The notes under the pieces: model-generated | Seen by the model: only the letters and a program-made list of their open reading frames with translations | Told to the model about the DNA's origin: nothing | The model's database searches: none | Made by a program: the position numbers and the translations under genes | Assembly: GCF_036417355.1 (NCBI RefSeq) | Contig: NZ_CP143889.1 | Location: forward strand, 1,860,001-1,924,000 | Source: Akkermansia sp. RCC_12PD | GTDB lineage: Bacteria > Verrucomicrobiota > Verrucomicrobiia > Verrucomicrobiales > Akkermansiaceae | Reading direction: 5' to 3' | Length of the DNA stretch: 64,000 nucleotides | In this document: piece by piece, positions 19,732 to 29,014 of the stretch | Position numbering within the stretch: the stretch's first letter is position 1 | How the letters are laid out: every line of letters begins with the position of its first letter

Positions 19732-22700
19732 ATGTTTGACTATTGTTCCATTCTCCGCCTTTCCTTCCTGGGCTGTGCCGTGATGTGCTCCGGCGTGCTC
19801 CAGGCTGCCGGCTTGCAGCCGTGGCTGCGGGATTTGTCCGGAATTCCACTTCCTGAATCTGGGAAGGACGGGAATGAATGGATGAAAAAATTATGGAGCC
19901 GTACGGCGGATTATGTGGCGTCTGTTCCCGAGCTGGAAGCCGCCGATGACTGCGGGGATGCCATGGTGATGCTGGCTCCGGTATTCCGGGCGTGGCCGGA
20001 TCCGGAAGCGGCGGGGGCAAGCCTGGCTAAAATTCTTTCCCTTCCCGTGGAGCAGGCGGGGCCCCTCTCTTCATGGAATGACCTGATGAAGCATGAAGAC
20101 GCCATTTTGAAGCAAATCCGCTTCCTCAGACTGAAAAAGCTGGCTGCCCGTTATGATGCGGAAGCCATCCGCCGTGCCGTCGCCCGCAACCGGGAAAAAT
20201 ATGGAGAACGGTATCCGGATGCCGACAAATTCCTGGCGCGGCTTGATGCCTGGGAAAAAAAACTGGGGCCTCTTCAGCCGTGGATTGAAAAGGCGGGACC
20301 GGACCAGGAGGATATCCTGAGGGAACTGGTGGAATTGCGCAAAAAAGCTCTGATTGACTCCCTGCCGGAGCGGGATTCCGTCAGGGAATGGGTGGCGGTG
20401 CGGCGGTTCAACCCGTCCGGCGGAAGCACCTTCAACCATGACCGTCCGGCCAACTGGCAGGGCATCAGCAGCATGCCGGGACCCGGACGCGTGTACCGTA
20501 GCAGCATCGTGAAATTCAGCGGCACGTCTTCCTCTTCCCCGGCGGGCCGCCTTTTGGAGGACGACCGCTGGATGGGGCATCTGGAACTGGATTTTTCCGG
20601 GGAACGGCTCATGTTTACGGGCAACCGCTTCGGAAAAAAGGAACAGCGGCCCTGGGACGTTTTTGAACTGGATTTGAAGACGGGCGGGAAGGAAAACCTG
20701 ACCGCCCACATGCCTGCGGATACGGACAGTTACAACTCCTGCTATTTGCCGGACGGGCGGATCATCTTCATCAACACGTCCGGCATGCAGGGGGTGCCCT
20801 GCGTATCCGGCCAGGACTATGTGGGCAATATCCATTTGTATGACCGGGAGAAAAAGACGACGCGGCGGCTCACCTTCGACCAGGACAACAACTGGTTTCC
20901 GACGATGCTCCCGGACGGCCGCGTGATGTTCCTGCGCTGGGAATACACGGAAAGCGCTCATTACTTCAGCCGCATCCTGATGCACATGAACCCGGACGGC
21001 AGCGACCAGAAGGAATACTACGGCTCCAACTCCTACTGGCCCAACAGCCTGTTCAATGCGCGGCCCCTGCCGGGCAGGCCCGGCATGTTTGCCGGCATTG
21101 TCAGCGGCCATCACGGCGTGCGGAGGCTGGGGGAACTCGTTCTCTTCAACGTGAACCGGGGACGGGCGGCTACCGCGGGTGCGGTGCAGAAAATTCCGGG
21201 CTACGGAAAGCCCGTGGAAAACGTCACCAAGGACAGGCTGGTGGATGAACTGGATACGCCCTATTTTGCGGAGCCGTTCCCGTTGAATGCGGAATCTTTC
21301 CTGGCCGTTTCCTCCCCATCCGGCAAGGGGGGAGTGACCAACGTGGTCTGGTGCGACGTGTACGATAATATCGTTCCCCTGACGGCATCCTCCTACTTCA
21401 TTTATGCCGACCCCACACCCTTGAGGCCGCGAAAAAAGCCTCCCGTGTTGCACGACCGCGTGAAGCCGGACAGCAAAACGGCCACGGTATATATTTCCGA
21501 CGTGTACCGCGGCCGGGCCATGGAGGGCGTGCCCAGAGGTGAAGCCAGGTCTTTGCGCGTATTCATGTCCGAATACAGTCCGCGAGACACGGGCAGTCAT
21601 TATGCCATGGGCATGGAAAGCAACTGGGACCTGAAGGTGCTGTACGGAACGGTGCCCGTGAATCCGGATGGGTCCGCCATTTTCACCGCCCCCGCCAACC
21701 AGCCTTTGACCCTTCAGGTGCTGGACGGGCAGGGACGCGCGCTGTCTCTGATGCGGAGCTGGTTCACCGCCATGCCGGGAGAAACTTTGAGCTGCATCGG
21801 CTGTCACGAGCAGCAGAACGCCGCGCCTCCGGCCAGGCCGGTCATGGCTTCCCGGCAGAAGCCTGCGGACATTGTCCCGTGGTATGGGCCGGCCCGCACG
21901 TTTTCCTTCGTCAATGAGGTGCAGCCAGTGCTGGACCGCCATTGCATCCGCTGTCATTCCGCAGAAAGCAAAAGCAGGGAAGGAGTTCCGGATTTCATGA
22001 CTCTGGAGGCCGTCAAGGGCGCTCCGGCGCCGGGGTCCGTGGCCTATTGGAACCTGCATCCCTACGTGCGCCGCAACGGACCGGAAGGGAACTATCTGGG
22101 GCTGGCCCCCACGGAATTTGCCGCGGATACGTCCGAACTCTACCAGTTGCTCAAAAAAGGGCATCATCATGTGGACATGCCGGAGGAAGACTGGCACCGC
22201 CTGGTGACGTGGATGGACATGAATGCTCCCTATCTGGGCGAATGGCCCGGAGAACGCAATGAAAACCTGCTGAAGCGCCGCTATGACCTGCACAGGATGT
22301 TCTCCGGAGTGGAACGGAACTACGTGACCATGAAGGATTCCCGTTTTCGCAGGGATGCCTGGGCGAACGTGTCCCATAGCGGATGCTCCGTTCCTTCGCT
22401 CCGCGGAGAAAACATACCCGTTCCGTCCCCGCGGAATGAAACGCTGGCGCTGGATTTGGGGAACGGCGTCAACATGGCGTTCCGCCGCATTCCGGCGGGA
22501 GAATTCAAGATGGGAAGCGAGCTGGAAACCTCCGCGGAAAAACCCGTTGCCAGAGTGCGGATGGAAAAGCCGTTCTGGATGGGGGAAGCTGAAGTGACCC
22601 TGGAGCAATACCGCCAATTTGACCCGGAATACCTCAACGGCTGGTACGACATGCACTACAAGGACCAGGTGAGGCCCGGTTACGACATGGACGCCAATCC

Positions 22701-23277
22701 GCGGTTCCCGGCCATCCGCGTACCGTGGACGAAGGCCATGGAATTCTGCCGCTGGCTTTCCGCAAAAACCGGTAAAAAGGTGACTCTCCCCACGGAGGCG
22801 CAGTGGGAATATGCCGCGCGGGGCGGGACGGAGACGGACTTCTTCTTCGGCGGCCGTGATTCCGATTTTTCCTCCTATGCCAATCTGGGAGACGTGACGC
22901 TGAAGGAACTGGCCGTTTCCGGCGTGGACCCCAAGCCGATCAGGAATCCCAACCGTTTCTGGGACTTCGTACCCAGGGATGAGAAATTCAATGACGGAAC
23001 GCTGCATCTGGCCCCGGTCAAAAGCTACAGGCCGAACGCCTACGGGTTGTACGACATGATCGGGAATGCCGCGGAATGGACCCGTTCGGAATACAGGCCC
23101 TATCCCTGGAATAACGGGGATGGCCGCAATGAAAGCATGGATTCCTGCGTTCCCCGCGCCGTGCGCGGCGGCTCCTGGTATGACCGCCCCAGGCGGGCCA
23201 CGTCCTCCTGGCGTTGGGGATATCCCGGCTGGCGTCCCGTGTACAACGTGGGCTTCCGTGTGATTATTGAAGACTGA
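19732..23277 (+). CDS. Secreted HZS-alpha-like, haem-binding, SUMF1-fold protein
   Basis: A 1181-residue exported protein with signal peptide (residues 1-26, ending LQAA). Residues about 270-620 form a propeller with the HZS-alpha-like stretch YVGNIHLYDREKKTTRRLTF, LPDGRVMFLRWEYTESAHY and YYGSNSYWPNS, as in many planctomycete and verrucomicrobial proteins. Two CxxCH haem motifs follow: CIGCH (Cys688) and CIRCH (Cys738). Residues about 904-1181 are a formylglycine-generating-enzyme fold (IPAGEFKMGSE, LPTEAQWEYAARGG, GNAAEWTRSEYRP, VRGGSWYDRP, NVGFRVI). The copper-binding cysteines of true FGE are absent, so sulfatase activation is unlikely. First gene of a three-gene operon; reaction unknown. 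Confidence 0.8.
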   Translation: MFDYCSILRLSFLGCAVMCSGVLQAAGLQPWLRDLSGIPLPESGKDGNEWMKKLWSRTADYVASVPELEAADDCGDAMVMLAPVFRAWPDPEAAGASLAKILSLPVEQAGPLSSWNDLMKHEDAILKQIRFLRLKKLAARYDAEAIRRAVARNREKYGERYPDADKFLARLDAWEKKLGPLQPWIEKAGPDQEDILRELVELRKKALIDSLPERDSVREWVAVRRFNPSGGSTFNHDRPANWQGISSMPGPGRVYRSSIVKFSGTSSSSPAGRLLEDDRWMGHLELDFSGERLMFTGNRFGKKEQRPWDVFELDLKTGGKENLTAHMPADTDSYNSCYLPDGRIIFINTSGMQGVPCVSGQDYVGNIHLYDREKKTTRRLTFDQDNNWFPTMLPDGRVMFLRWEYTESAHYFSRILMHMNPDGSDQKEYYGSNSYWPNSLFNARPLPGRPGMFAGIVSGHHGVRRLGELVLFNVNRGRAATAGAVQKIPGYGKPVENVTKDRLVDELDTPYFAEPFPLNAESFLAVSSPSGKGGVTNVVWCDVYDNIVPLTASSYFIYADPTPLRPRKKPPVLHDRVKPDSKTATVYISDVYRGRAMEGVPRGEARSLRVFMSEYSPRDTGSHYAMGMESNWDLKVLYGTVPVNPDGSAIFTAPANQPLTLQVLDGQGRALSLMRSWFTAMPGETLSCIGCHEQQNAAPPARPVMASRQKPADIVPWYGPARTFSFVNEVQPVLDRHCIRCHSAESKSREGVPDFMTLEAVKGAPAPGSVAYWNLHPYVRRNGPEGNYLGLAPTEFAADTSELYQLLKKGHHHVDMPEEDWHRLVTWMDMNAPYLGEWPGERNENLLKRRYDLHRMFSGVERNYVTMKDSRFRRDAWANVSHSGCSVPSLRGENIPVPSPRNETLALDLGNGVNMAFRRIPAGEFKMGSELETSAEKPVARVRMEKPFWMGEAEVTLEQYRQFDPEYLNGWYDMHYKDQVRPGYDMDANPRFPAIRVPWTKAMEFCRWLSAKTGKKVTLPTEAQWEYAARGGTETDFFFGGRDSDFSSYANLGDVTLKELAVSGVDPKPIRNPNRFWDFVPRDEKFNDGTLHLAPVKSYRPNAYGLYDMIGNAAEWTRSEYRPYPWNNGDGRNESMDSCVPRAVRGGSWYDRPRRATSSWRWGYPGWRPVYNVGFRVIIED

Positions 23278-23286
23278 TTGACTGCC

Positions 23287-25149
23287 ATGAAGATGAAACA
23301 TATGCTTCCCTCTTTTCTTGCCACAGCCTGCTGCCTGCTGGTCCTTGTCTCATGCAGGCAGGAACCGGACTCCGGGGCCGGTCCCGTGGCTCCGGTGGAT
23401 GTCAAGGTTTATGGAAAACTGGCTGCCGTTCTGGGGCATGAGAGCAAAAAGCTGGAACTGGTGGACCCCGGTTCGGGGAAAGTGGTGAAAAGCATCAGCC
23501 TGTCCGGGAAGCCCAACGGCATGGCAATTGACGGAAATATCGCCTATGTGGCGGAAGGCGGCCCCGGAGGCATGGTGGAAGTGGTCGCTCTGGACACGGG
23601 AACCGTGAAGGGTGCCTTCCCGGCAGGGCATACGCCCATGTCTCCGGTGGTGCTCAATGGTAAATTGTATGTGGCCGCCAGATTCGATTCCAAGATTGTG
23701 GAAATGGACATTTCTTCCGGAAAAGTGCTGAATTCCTGGCCTGCCTCCCGTGAACCGGTGGCCCTGGCCGTCTCCCCGGACGGAAAGAAAATATGGGCGG
23801 CCAACCATTTGCCCGCAGGCGCGGCGGACGGGGACTTCACTGCGGCGGCGCTGACCCTGGTTGAGAACGGGAAGGCGGTTCATTTCCCCCTGGCCAACGG
23901 AACGCAGGGCGTGCGGGGCATGGCCGTTAGCCCGGATGGCCGCTACCTGGCCGTGGCGCACGTGCTGAGCCGCTACCAGGTGCCGACGACGCAACTGGAC
24001 CGGGGCTGGATGAACACGAATGCCGTGACTATCATTGATACGGCGCATCCGGACAGGCCGCATCCCGTCCTGCTGGACGATCCGGACGCTGGGGCCGCCA
24101 ATCCGTGGGGCGTGCTCTTTTCCCCGGACGGAAGCCTTCTGCTTGTCACACATGCCGGCACGCATGAACTCTCCGTCATTGATTTTCTCGCATTGCTGGC
24201 GCGCATGAAGAAGGAGGACCGGTCAGGGAACCCCGTGTCCGAAAGGCTGGGATTCCTGCACGACATCCGCACCCGCGTCCGCCTGCCCTTGAACGGTCCC
24301 CGCGCCCTGGCTTCCGACGGAGAAAATGTTTATGTAACGGGATATTTCTCCGATACGCTGGCACAGGTGCCGCTCAAGACGGACGCCGTCCCCCGGAACA
24401 TTCCCTTGAACGCGGAATACCGGCCTTCCAGGGAACGGCTGGGTGAACAGTACTTCAACGACGCCTCCCATTGCTTCCAGGGGTGGCAGAGCTGCGCCAC
24501 CTGCCACCCGGACGCCCGCGTGGACGGCCTGAACTGGGACCTGCTGAACGACGGCATGGGCAATCCGAAAAACACGCGCACCATGTTCCTCTCCCACCGG
24601 ACAAGCCCCGTGATGAGCCTGGGCGTGCGTGCGTCTGCGGAAGTGGCCGTTACGGCAGGTTTTGTACACATCCAGTTCATGGAGCCGGACGGAGACCTGG
24701 CCGCATGCGTCAACGAATACCTGAAAAACATGAAAGAGGTTCCCAGCCCGTCTCTGATGGCCGGCCGTCCTTCCCGCCCGCAAACGAAGGAAACCGGGTG
24801 CGCCCAGTGCCATATGCCCGGCGTGGAGCGTGGAGCTCTTACAGAATCCGCGCGCCGGGGCAGGGAAATCTTCAAGACTGCCGGGTGTGTCCAATGCCAC
24901 CCCCATCCGTATTTCACGACCAAGGAGCTGGTGGCCACAGGAACGGCGAAAGGGCTGGATGAAGGCAGGAAAATCCTGGTCCCTTCCCTGGTGGAAGTCT
25001 GGCGCACCGGTCCCTATCTGCATGACGGCCGTGCGAAAACCATCCGGGAGGCCATCACCGTGTACAACCGGGGAGATATTCGCGGAAAAACGAGCGGTCT
25101 GAACGACAGGGATCTGGAAGACCTGGTCAACTACGTACAATCCCTTTAA
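23287..25149 (+). CDS. Multihaem c-type cytochrome lipoprotein with YVTN propeller
   Basis: About 620 residues. The ATG at 23287, 9 bp after the preceding stop, gives a lipoprotein signal peptide ending in the lipobox LVSC; an overlapping TTG at 23278 is less likely. Residues about 30-390 form a YVTN-type propeller (LVDPGSGKVVKSISLSGKPN, AVSPDGKKIWAANH). The C-terminal third has three CxxCH motifs (CATCH at about 403, CAQCH at 505, CVQCH at 534) and a KTAGCVQCHPHPYFTT to YLHDGRAKTIREA region resembling MauG/di-haem cytochrome c peroxidases. Tight coupling to the upstream haem protein suggests a periplasmic electron-transfer partner. Confidence 0.82.
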   Translation: MKMKHMLPSFLATACCLLVLVSCRQEPDSGAGPVAPVDVKVYGKLAAVLGHESKKLELVDPGSGKVVKSISLSGKPNGMAIDGNIAYVAEGGPGGMVEVVALDTGTVKGAFPAGHTPMSPVVLNGKLYVAARFDSKIVEMDISSGKVLNSWPASREPVALAVSPDGKKIWAANHLPAGAADGDFTAAALTLVENGKAVHFPLANGTQGVRGMAVSPDGRYLAVAHVLSRYQVPTTQLDRGWMNTNAVTIIDTAHPDRPHPVLLDDPDAGAANPWGVLFSPDGSLLLVTHAGTHELSVIDFLALLARMKKEDRSGNPVSERLGFLHDIRTRVRLPLNGPRALASDGENVYVTGYFSDTLAQVPLKTDAVPRNIPLNAEYRPSRERLGEQYFNDASHCFQGWQSCATCHPDARVDGLNWDLLNDGMGNPKNTRTMFLSHRTSPVMSLGVRASAEVAVTAGFVHIQFMEPDGDLAACVNEYLKNMKEVPSPSLMAGRPSRPQTKETGCAQCHMPGVERGALTESARRGREIFKTAGCVQCHPHPYFTTKELVATGTAKGLDEGRKILVPSLVEVWRTGPYLHDGRAKTIREAITVYNRGDIRGKTSGLNDRDLEDLVNYVQSL

Positions 25150-25167
25150 AGGGAAGAAAGAGAAGGT

Positions 25168-26292
25168 ATGGCTGGAAAATTACGGGAAATATCCGTATGG
25201 GATGATGGAACCGGAAAGGGGGAACGTTTCTTCTGCATGACTGCGGAACCGGGCGGAAGCTTTGAGGAAGAGTTGCGTTCCCTGATGGACAGGTACCGTC
25301 AATCGGGTGGGGACGGCGGAGATGAGTTCCTGCTGCGCTTCCATGTCAGCGATCCTGTGCGGCAGGCGGAACCGCTGCGCCTTGCCGTGGGAGGGCGCCG
25401 TTCCTATGTTTCCATCGTGGGGCAGCCCCCGGCAAATGGTTCCCGCGTGGCGCTGGAGGCATGGCATCTGGACGGCATGCTGGAAAAAAGGAAGGAGGAA
25501 ACGGAAGAAGGAACGGTGCTGGTGGCGCGGAGGAAGCATTACCGCCTGTTTCTGGCAGGCAGGCGCACGGCTGCCGTGTACGGCAGCCACGACCAGATGC
25601 AGGAGGAATTCCGCTGGCTGGACCGTGTGGCCGCCGCGCTGGGAGGAACTGTCCCGGCTCTGGTTCACCGCACCTGGATTTACTGCCGGGACATTGACAA
25701 CAACTATCGGGGGCTGGTGGAAGGCCGCAATGAGAGCTTTGACCGTTACGGACTGAGTCCGGAGAACCATTACATCGCCAGCACCGGCATTGAAGGCTGT
25801 ACGGAAACGCCGGGGCGCCTGCTGCACATGGACAGCCTGGGCATTGCCGGGCTGAAGCCGGGGCAGGTCAGGTACATGGAAGCTCCGGACTACCTTTCTC
25901 CCACGCACCTGTACCGGGTGGCTTTTGAACGCGGCGCCCGCATCGTGTACGGCGACCGCTCCCATTACTTCATCTCCGGCACGGCCAGCATTGATGCGGC
26001 GGGGAACATCGTTCATCCCGGGAATGTGAAGCGCCAGACCGTGCGCACCCTGGAAAACATGCATGCGCTGATGGAACGGAGCGGCGGAAGCCTTTCCGAC
26101 CTCAAGCAGGCCGTTGTGTATTTGCGGGACTGGGCGGACAGGGATGTGGTCGGCCGTGCGCTGATGAATTCTCCGCTGGCGCACGTGCCGCACCTGCTGT
26201 TGAAAGCACCGGTCTGCCGTCCCGGCTGGCTGGTGGAAGTAGACGGCATCGCCGTCAATGGAGCGGGAGATTCTTCTTTTGCTCCCTTGTGA
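25168..26292 (+). CDS. FkbO/Hyg5-type chorismatase-like protein (Rid fold)
   Basis: A 374-residue cytoplasmic protein, with AGAAGG 6 bases before the ATG. It resembles the chorismatase family, enzymes with a RidA/YjgF-like fold that convert chorismate to pyruvate plus a dihydroxycyclohexadienoate or hydroxybenzoate. Supporting segments are HRTWIYCRDIDNNYRGLVEG (about 167-186), HYFISGTASIDAAGNIVHPG (about 266-285), RQTVRTLENMHALM and CRPGWLVEVDGIA. Cys350 and Glu357 have the spacing of the Cys and Glu I recall as catalytic in the 3-hydroxybenzoate-forming Hyg5 type. A plain Rid-family protein is the alternative. It is 18 bp behind the cytochrome lipoprotein gene. Confidence 0.7.
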   Translation: MAGKLREISVWDDGTGKGERFFCMTAEPGGSFEEELRSLMDRYRQSGGDGGDEFLLRFHVSDPVRQAEPLRLAVGGRRSYVSIVGQPPANGSRVALEAWHLDGMLEKRKEETEEGTVLVARRKHYRLFLAGRRTAAVYGSHDQMQEEFRWLDRVAAALGGTVPALVHRTWIYCRDIDNNYRGLVEGRNESFDRYGLSPENHYIASTGIEGCTETPGRLLHMDSLGIAGLKPGQVRYMEAPDYLSPTHLYRVAFERGARIVYGDRSHYFISGTASIDAAGNIVHPGNVKRQTVRTLENMHALMERSGGSLSDLKQAVVYLRDWADRDVVGRALMNSPLAHVPHLLLKAPVCRPGWLVEVDGIAVNGAGDSSFAPL

Positions 26293-26418
26293 GCGGCAGC
26301 CGTTTCCCGCCCCTGCGGAAATTGGGGGCTGTCCCGTTCTCCTGGAAAAATCGGTTTCCGGCATGTGCGCTGCCGGGCATTCAATCGGACCGTCGGGGGG
26401 CTGAATACCCCCACCCTG

Positions 26419-27288
26419 TCAAGGGCGCATTCTTTTCTTTCTGCCTGCTCCCTTGTACAGGAATTCCGTTTTGGGCTCACGTCCAACGGTACGGTCGATC
26501 AGGTCGGGAATTTCCTTGTCGGAATATCCGGCCAGTTTGATATATTTCCTTACCAGGGCCGCATTTCCCGGAAAATATTCTACCAGTAAATTTAAAAATG
26601 TTTTTTCCAGGGAATCCGTGCGCATTTTGGCGGCATTGTTGCGCAAATCCTCAGTGCTGATTTTATTGTGAATCAGAATGGATCTGAAATTAGCCTGGTT
26701 GATGTCGATTTTCCGGTCACGGTAAAGCAGCCTTTTCTTTTCTTCCTCTTCCTGGAGCTGCCGTTTCTGTTTTTCTCCCAGATCCGGATCATAATTTTGT
26801 TTGATGTCGTGAAGAATTTTAGCGGCATAAAGGGCATACAGACCAGCAATTTTCTCACGCGAGACGGACAGCACGGCAGCAAGCCTGTCTATATCCTGCG
26901 TGGCTATATACCGGGCCGCGCTTGTCTTGACGTCGTAATCCAGTGTCTTGTCCTCTCTCCAGGAAGCGGGAATTTCCGGAGATGCGTCCATTTGGAAAAG
27001 GGGCGCCGCCGCAATGTAATAAAAAGTCCACAACTCGTTTTGGCATTGTTCCGTATTTTTGTCCTCAATCCTGCCATTCTCCTTCAATAGTTTTTTTGAT
27101 CTTTTGTAAAAATCTTCCAGTCTTCCCTGGGCCAGAAGATCCTTGAGACCGCAGGCGGAATATTGCGAATGTTTAATAAAATCGGGATAAGGCGGTTTTT
27201 CCACGTTTGGATTCAGGACTGCCGGAGCGCCATGAATGAAAGAAAGGGACAACAGGCCGCAGAATAAACATGCAAGGAGGCTTTTCAT
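26419..27288 (-). CDS. Exported protein of unknown function
   Basis: A 289-residue protein with a signal peptide (MKSLLACLFCGLLSLSFIHG). The mature part is largely alpha-helical and charged, with a Lys/Glu/Gln-rich helix (EKQKRQLQEEEEKKRLLYRD) that is likely coiled-coil. No known domain recognised. Its ATG overlaps the stop of the upstream 27285 gene by 4 bp (ATGA), so the two are translationally coupled. Confidence 0.65.
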   Translation of the reverse strand: MKSLLACLFCGLLSLSFIHGAPAVLNPNVEKPPYPDFIKHSQYSACGLKDLLAQGRLEDFYKRSKKLLKENGRIEDKNTEQCQNELWTFYYIAAAPLFQMDASPEIPASWREDKTLDYDVKTSAARYIATQDIDRLAAVLSVSREKIAGLYALYAAKILHDIKQNYDPDLGEKQKRQLQEEEEKKRLLYRDRKIDINQANFRSILIHNKISTEDLRNNAAKMRTDSLEKTFLNLLVEYFPGNAALVRKYIKLAGYSDKEIPDLIDRTVGREPKTEFLYKGAGRKKRMRP

Positions 27289-28334
27289 AAAAATTTGGTC
27301 AGGGTTTCCGGTTTTCTCTTTGAAGTATAATATTGCATTTTGATAGCTGTGCGTTGAACGCCGCGTCCGAATTTGGTAATTTTGACGGTTACTCCTTCTT
27401 CATTGGGGGCCGACCACGTAAACAGGAAGCGCTGGTGCTGCGTAGTGATGTCCAGAAGCGGTTCAGACATGCGGCTGGTGCTGAATTTGCTGACCCATGT
27501 CCACTCCTGGGGCAGGTCCTTGCACTGGTTCATGGATTTGGGAGAGCCAATATTGTCAATAAATACATTCCGGTTATTGACATTGCTCCAAATGGGCATG
27601 GGTTTGTGCTCGCTTCCCATTTCGGGAAGGGGATCCGGAATGTTTTTTAAATGCGTTTCCAGCATTTCCACCTTGTGAAAACTCACATCCGTGGGGTGGA
27701 GAGTGATTTCAAGCTTGGCAGAGCAGCCCGTTTCCGTAGGAAAAGCCTCGAAATTCCATTCATCGTATCCTCTTTTCCCCGTGCTTGGATTTTTGGCATG
27801 CTGGGCGGTGACTTTTTGATGGCCCTCAATATCGGCTTCCGGAACAACGACTGTAAATTCTATTTCTTTAACCATGTTGTGTTCAGTCGTGGCCTGGACG
27901 ACCAGTTTTCCTCCTTGAACGGAATAAGGGCTGAGCTTAAGTTTGACGGGGTTGCCCATTTCTTCATCCAGCTCTCCCAGATTTTCTCCTTTCAGAATGG
28001 TCCATTTGATCTTTTGAGCATTCCCGATGAGGGAATCTTTTCCTGTCAAAAGAAGATCGACGGATTCTCCTATGCCCAGCCTGGTCCGCTTTCTGTCGTC
28101 CGCTTCATCTCTGGGCGGTTCTTTCCCCTCTTCTCTCGCAATATGAATATCGGCTGATAATTCATCCGCCGTTGATTCGATTTGAAGGGCTCCCGTATCT
28201 TCATCCTCTGCCTGGATGGGAGGCAGTGCGGCTAATCCAATCAGATACACGGTCCATTTCAGGGAAAGGAAGGAACTGGTCATGGGATGGAAAAACTCTC
28301 TGATAAATTCCATGAAAGAGCTTTTTTTCTCCAT
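27285..28334 (-). CDS. Exported or membrane-anchored protein of unknown function
   Basis: About 349 residues from the ATG at 28334. One hydrophobic segment (LKWTVYLIGLAALPPIQA) near residue 27 looks like a long signal peptide or N-terminal anchor. The remainder appears beta-rich, with a segment GESVDLLLTGKDSLIGNAQK followed by KIKWTILKGENLGELD that resembles an Ig-like or surface-protein module. No family recognised. It overlaps the downstream gene by 4 bp and forms a two-gene unit with it. Confidence 0.6.
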   Translation of the reverse strand: MEKKSSFMEFIREFFHPMTSSFLSLKWTVYLIGLAALPPIQAEDEDTGALQIESTADELSADIHIAREEGKEPPRDEADDRKRTRLGIGESVDLLLTGKDSLIGNAQKIKWTILKGENLGELDEEMGNPVKLKLSPYSVQGGKLVVQATTEHNMVKEIEFTVVVPEADIEGHQKVTAQHAKNPSTGKRGYDEWNFEAFPTETGCSAKLEITLHPTDVSFHKVEMLETHLKNIPDPLPEMGSEHKPMPIWSNVNNRNVFIDNIGSPKSMNQCKDLPQEWTWVSKFSTSRMSEPLLDITTQHQRFLFTWSAPNEEGVTVKITKFGRGVQRTAIKMQYYTSKRKPETLTKFL

Positions 28335-28518
28335 TGTCCACAAATAATTTTTATAAAATATGGATTAATTTGCAATCTAACAATTATGTAAGGTAATTAA
28401 AAAATTGATGATAAATAAGAAATATTATAAATAGCTGTTCCTGCCGGAAATGGCTGAATAAAAGGAAATGGCCGATTTCGCTTGTTATCCCCCGGGAGGG
28501 CGGCTACCGTATCTTTGC

Positions 28519-28902
28519 ATGATGTACCGCCTCAACACAGACCGCCTGGTACTTTTTTCCGTGCTGTTGTGGGGTCTTGTCCCTCCGGGAGTCTTTGCAT
28601 GGGGCAGCAATCCGCCCACTTCCGACAATGTGAGGTGGCTGGACCAGTTCTGCTCCAGTTATGTGGAATTCCTGACCATGGGAGGGATCCTCGGAATCAT
28701 CATCGGCTTTGTGTGCGCCGCTTTGATCTGGCTCGTGCACCGTCTCACCTGGACGCGGAGTGTCAAGATAGCCGTCCTGTTCCTGCTGTCCGCCGTGATT
28801 CTGATCTTGTACGGCGGCTCCTTGTCCTTTGCGCTGTTCTATTTGCCTCTCGCCCTGATCAACCCTGCTGTGTACTGTTTCAGCGTGAGCAGGGCGGAAT
28901 GA
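28519..28902 (+). CDS. Small membrane protein
   Basis: About 127 residues from the ATG at 28519; the frame opens upstream at 28468 but the extension is unlikely. Three hydrophobic segments are visible: an N-terminal signal-like one (LVLFSVLLWGLVPPGVFAWG), FLTMGGILGIIIGFVCAALI, and a long AVLFLLSAVILILYG to LPLALI region that may cross twice. No family recognised. A small hairpin follows. Confidence 0.5.
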   Translation: MMYRLNTDRLVLFSVLLWGLVPPGVFAWGSNPPTSDNVRWLDQFCSSYVEFLTMGGILGIIIGFVCAALIWLVHRLTWTRSVKIAVLFLLSAVILILYGGSLSFALFYLPLALINPAVYCFSVSRAE

Positions 28903-28912
28903 CCGGGAAAAG

Positions 28913-28938
28913 GGGCGCTTAAGGCGCCCGGTTCTTTT
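28913..28938 (+). terminator. Hairpin after the small membrane protein gene
   Basis: GGGCGC pairs with GCGCCC around TTAAG, followed by GGTTCTTTT. The stem is short but the downstream T-run supports a terminator. Confidence 0.5.
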
Positions 28939-29014
28939 GGCATGCACCCTCCGGAAGAGTGGGATGGAATGGTTTTTTTTGATTGACGGTCAATGAATAG
29001 GGTGATAATTTATA

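Noticed and set aside
20071-23301. 1076-codon antisense ORF opposite the HZS-alpha/SUMF1 gene
   Set aside because: The sense strand encodes clear haem and SUMF1 motifs; the antisense translation is His/Pro/Arg-rich shadow sequence.
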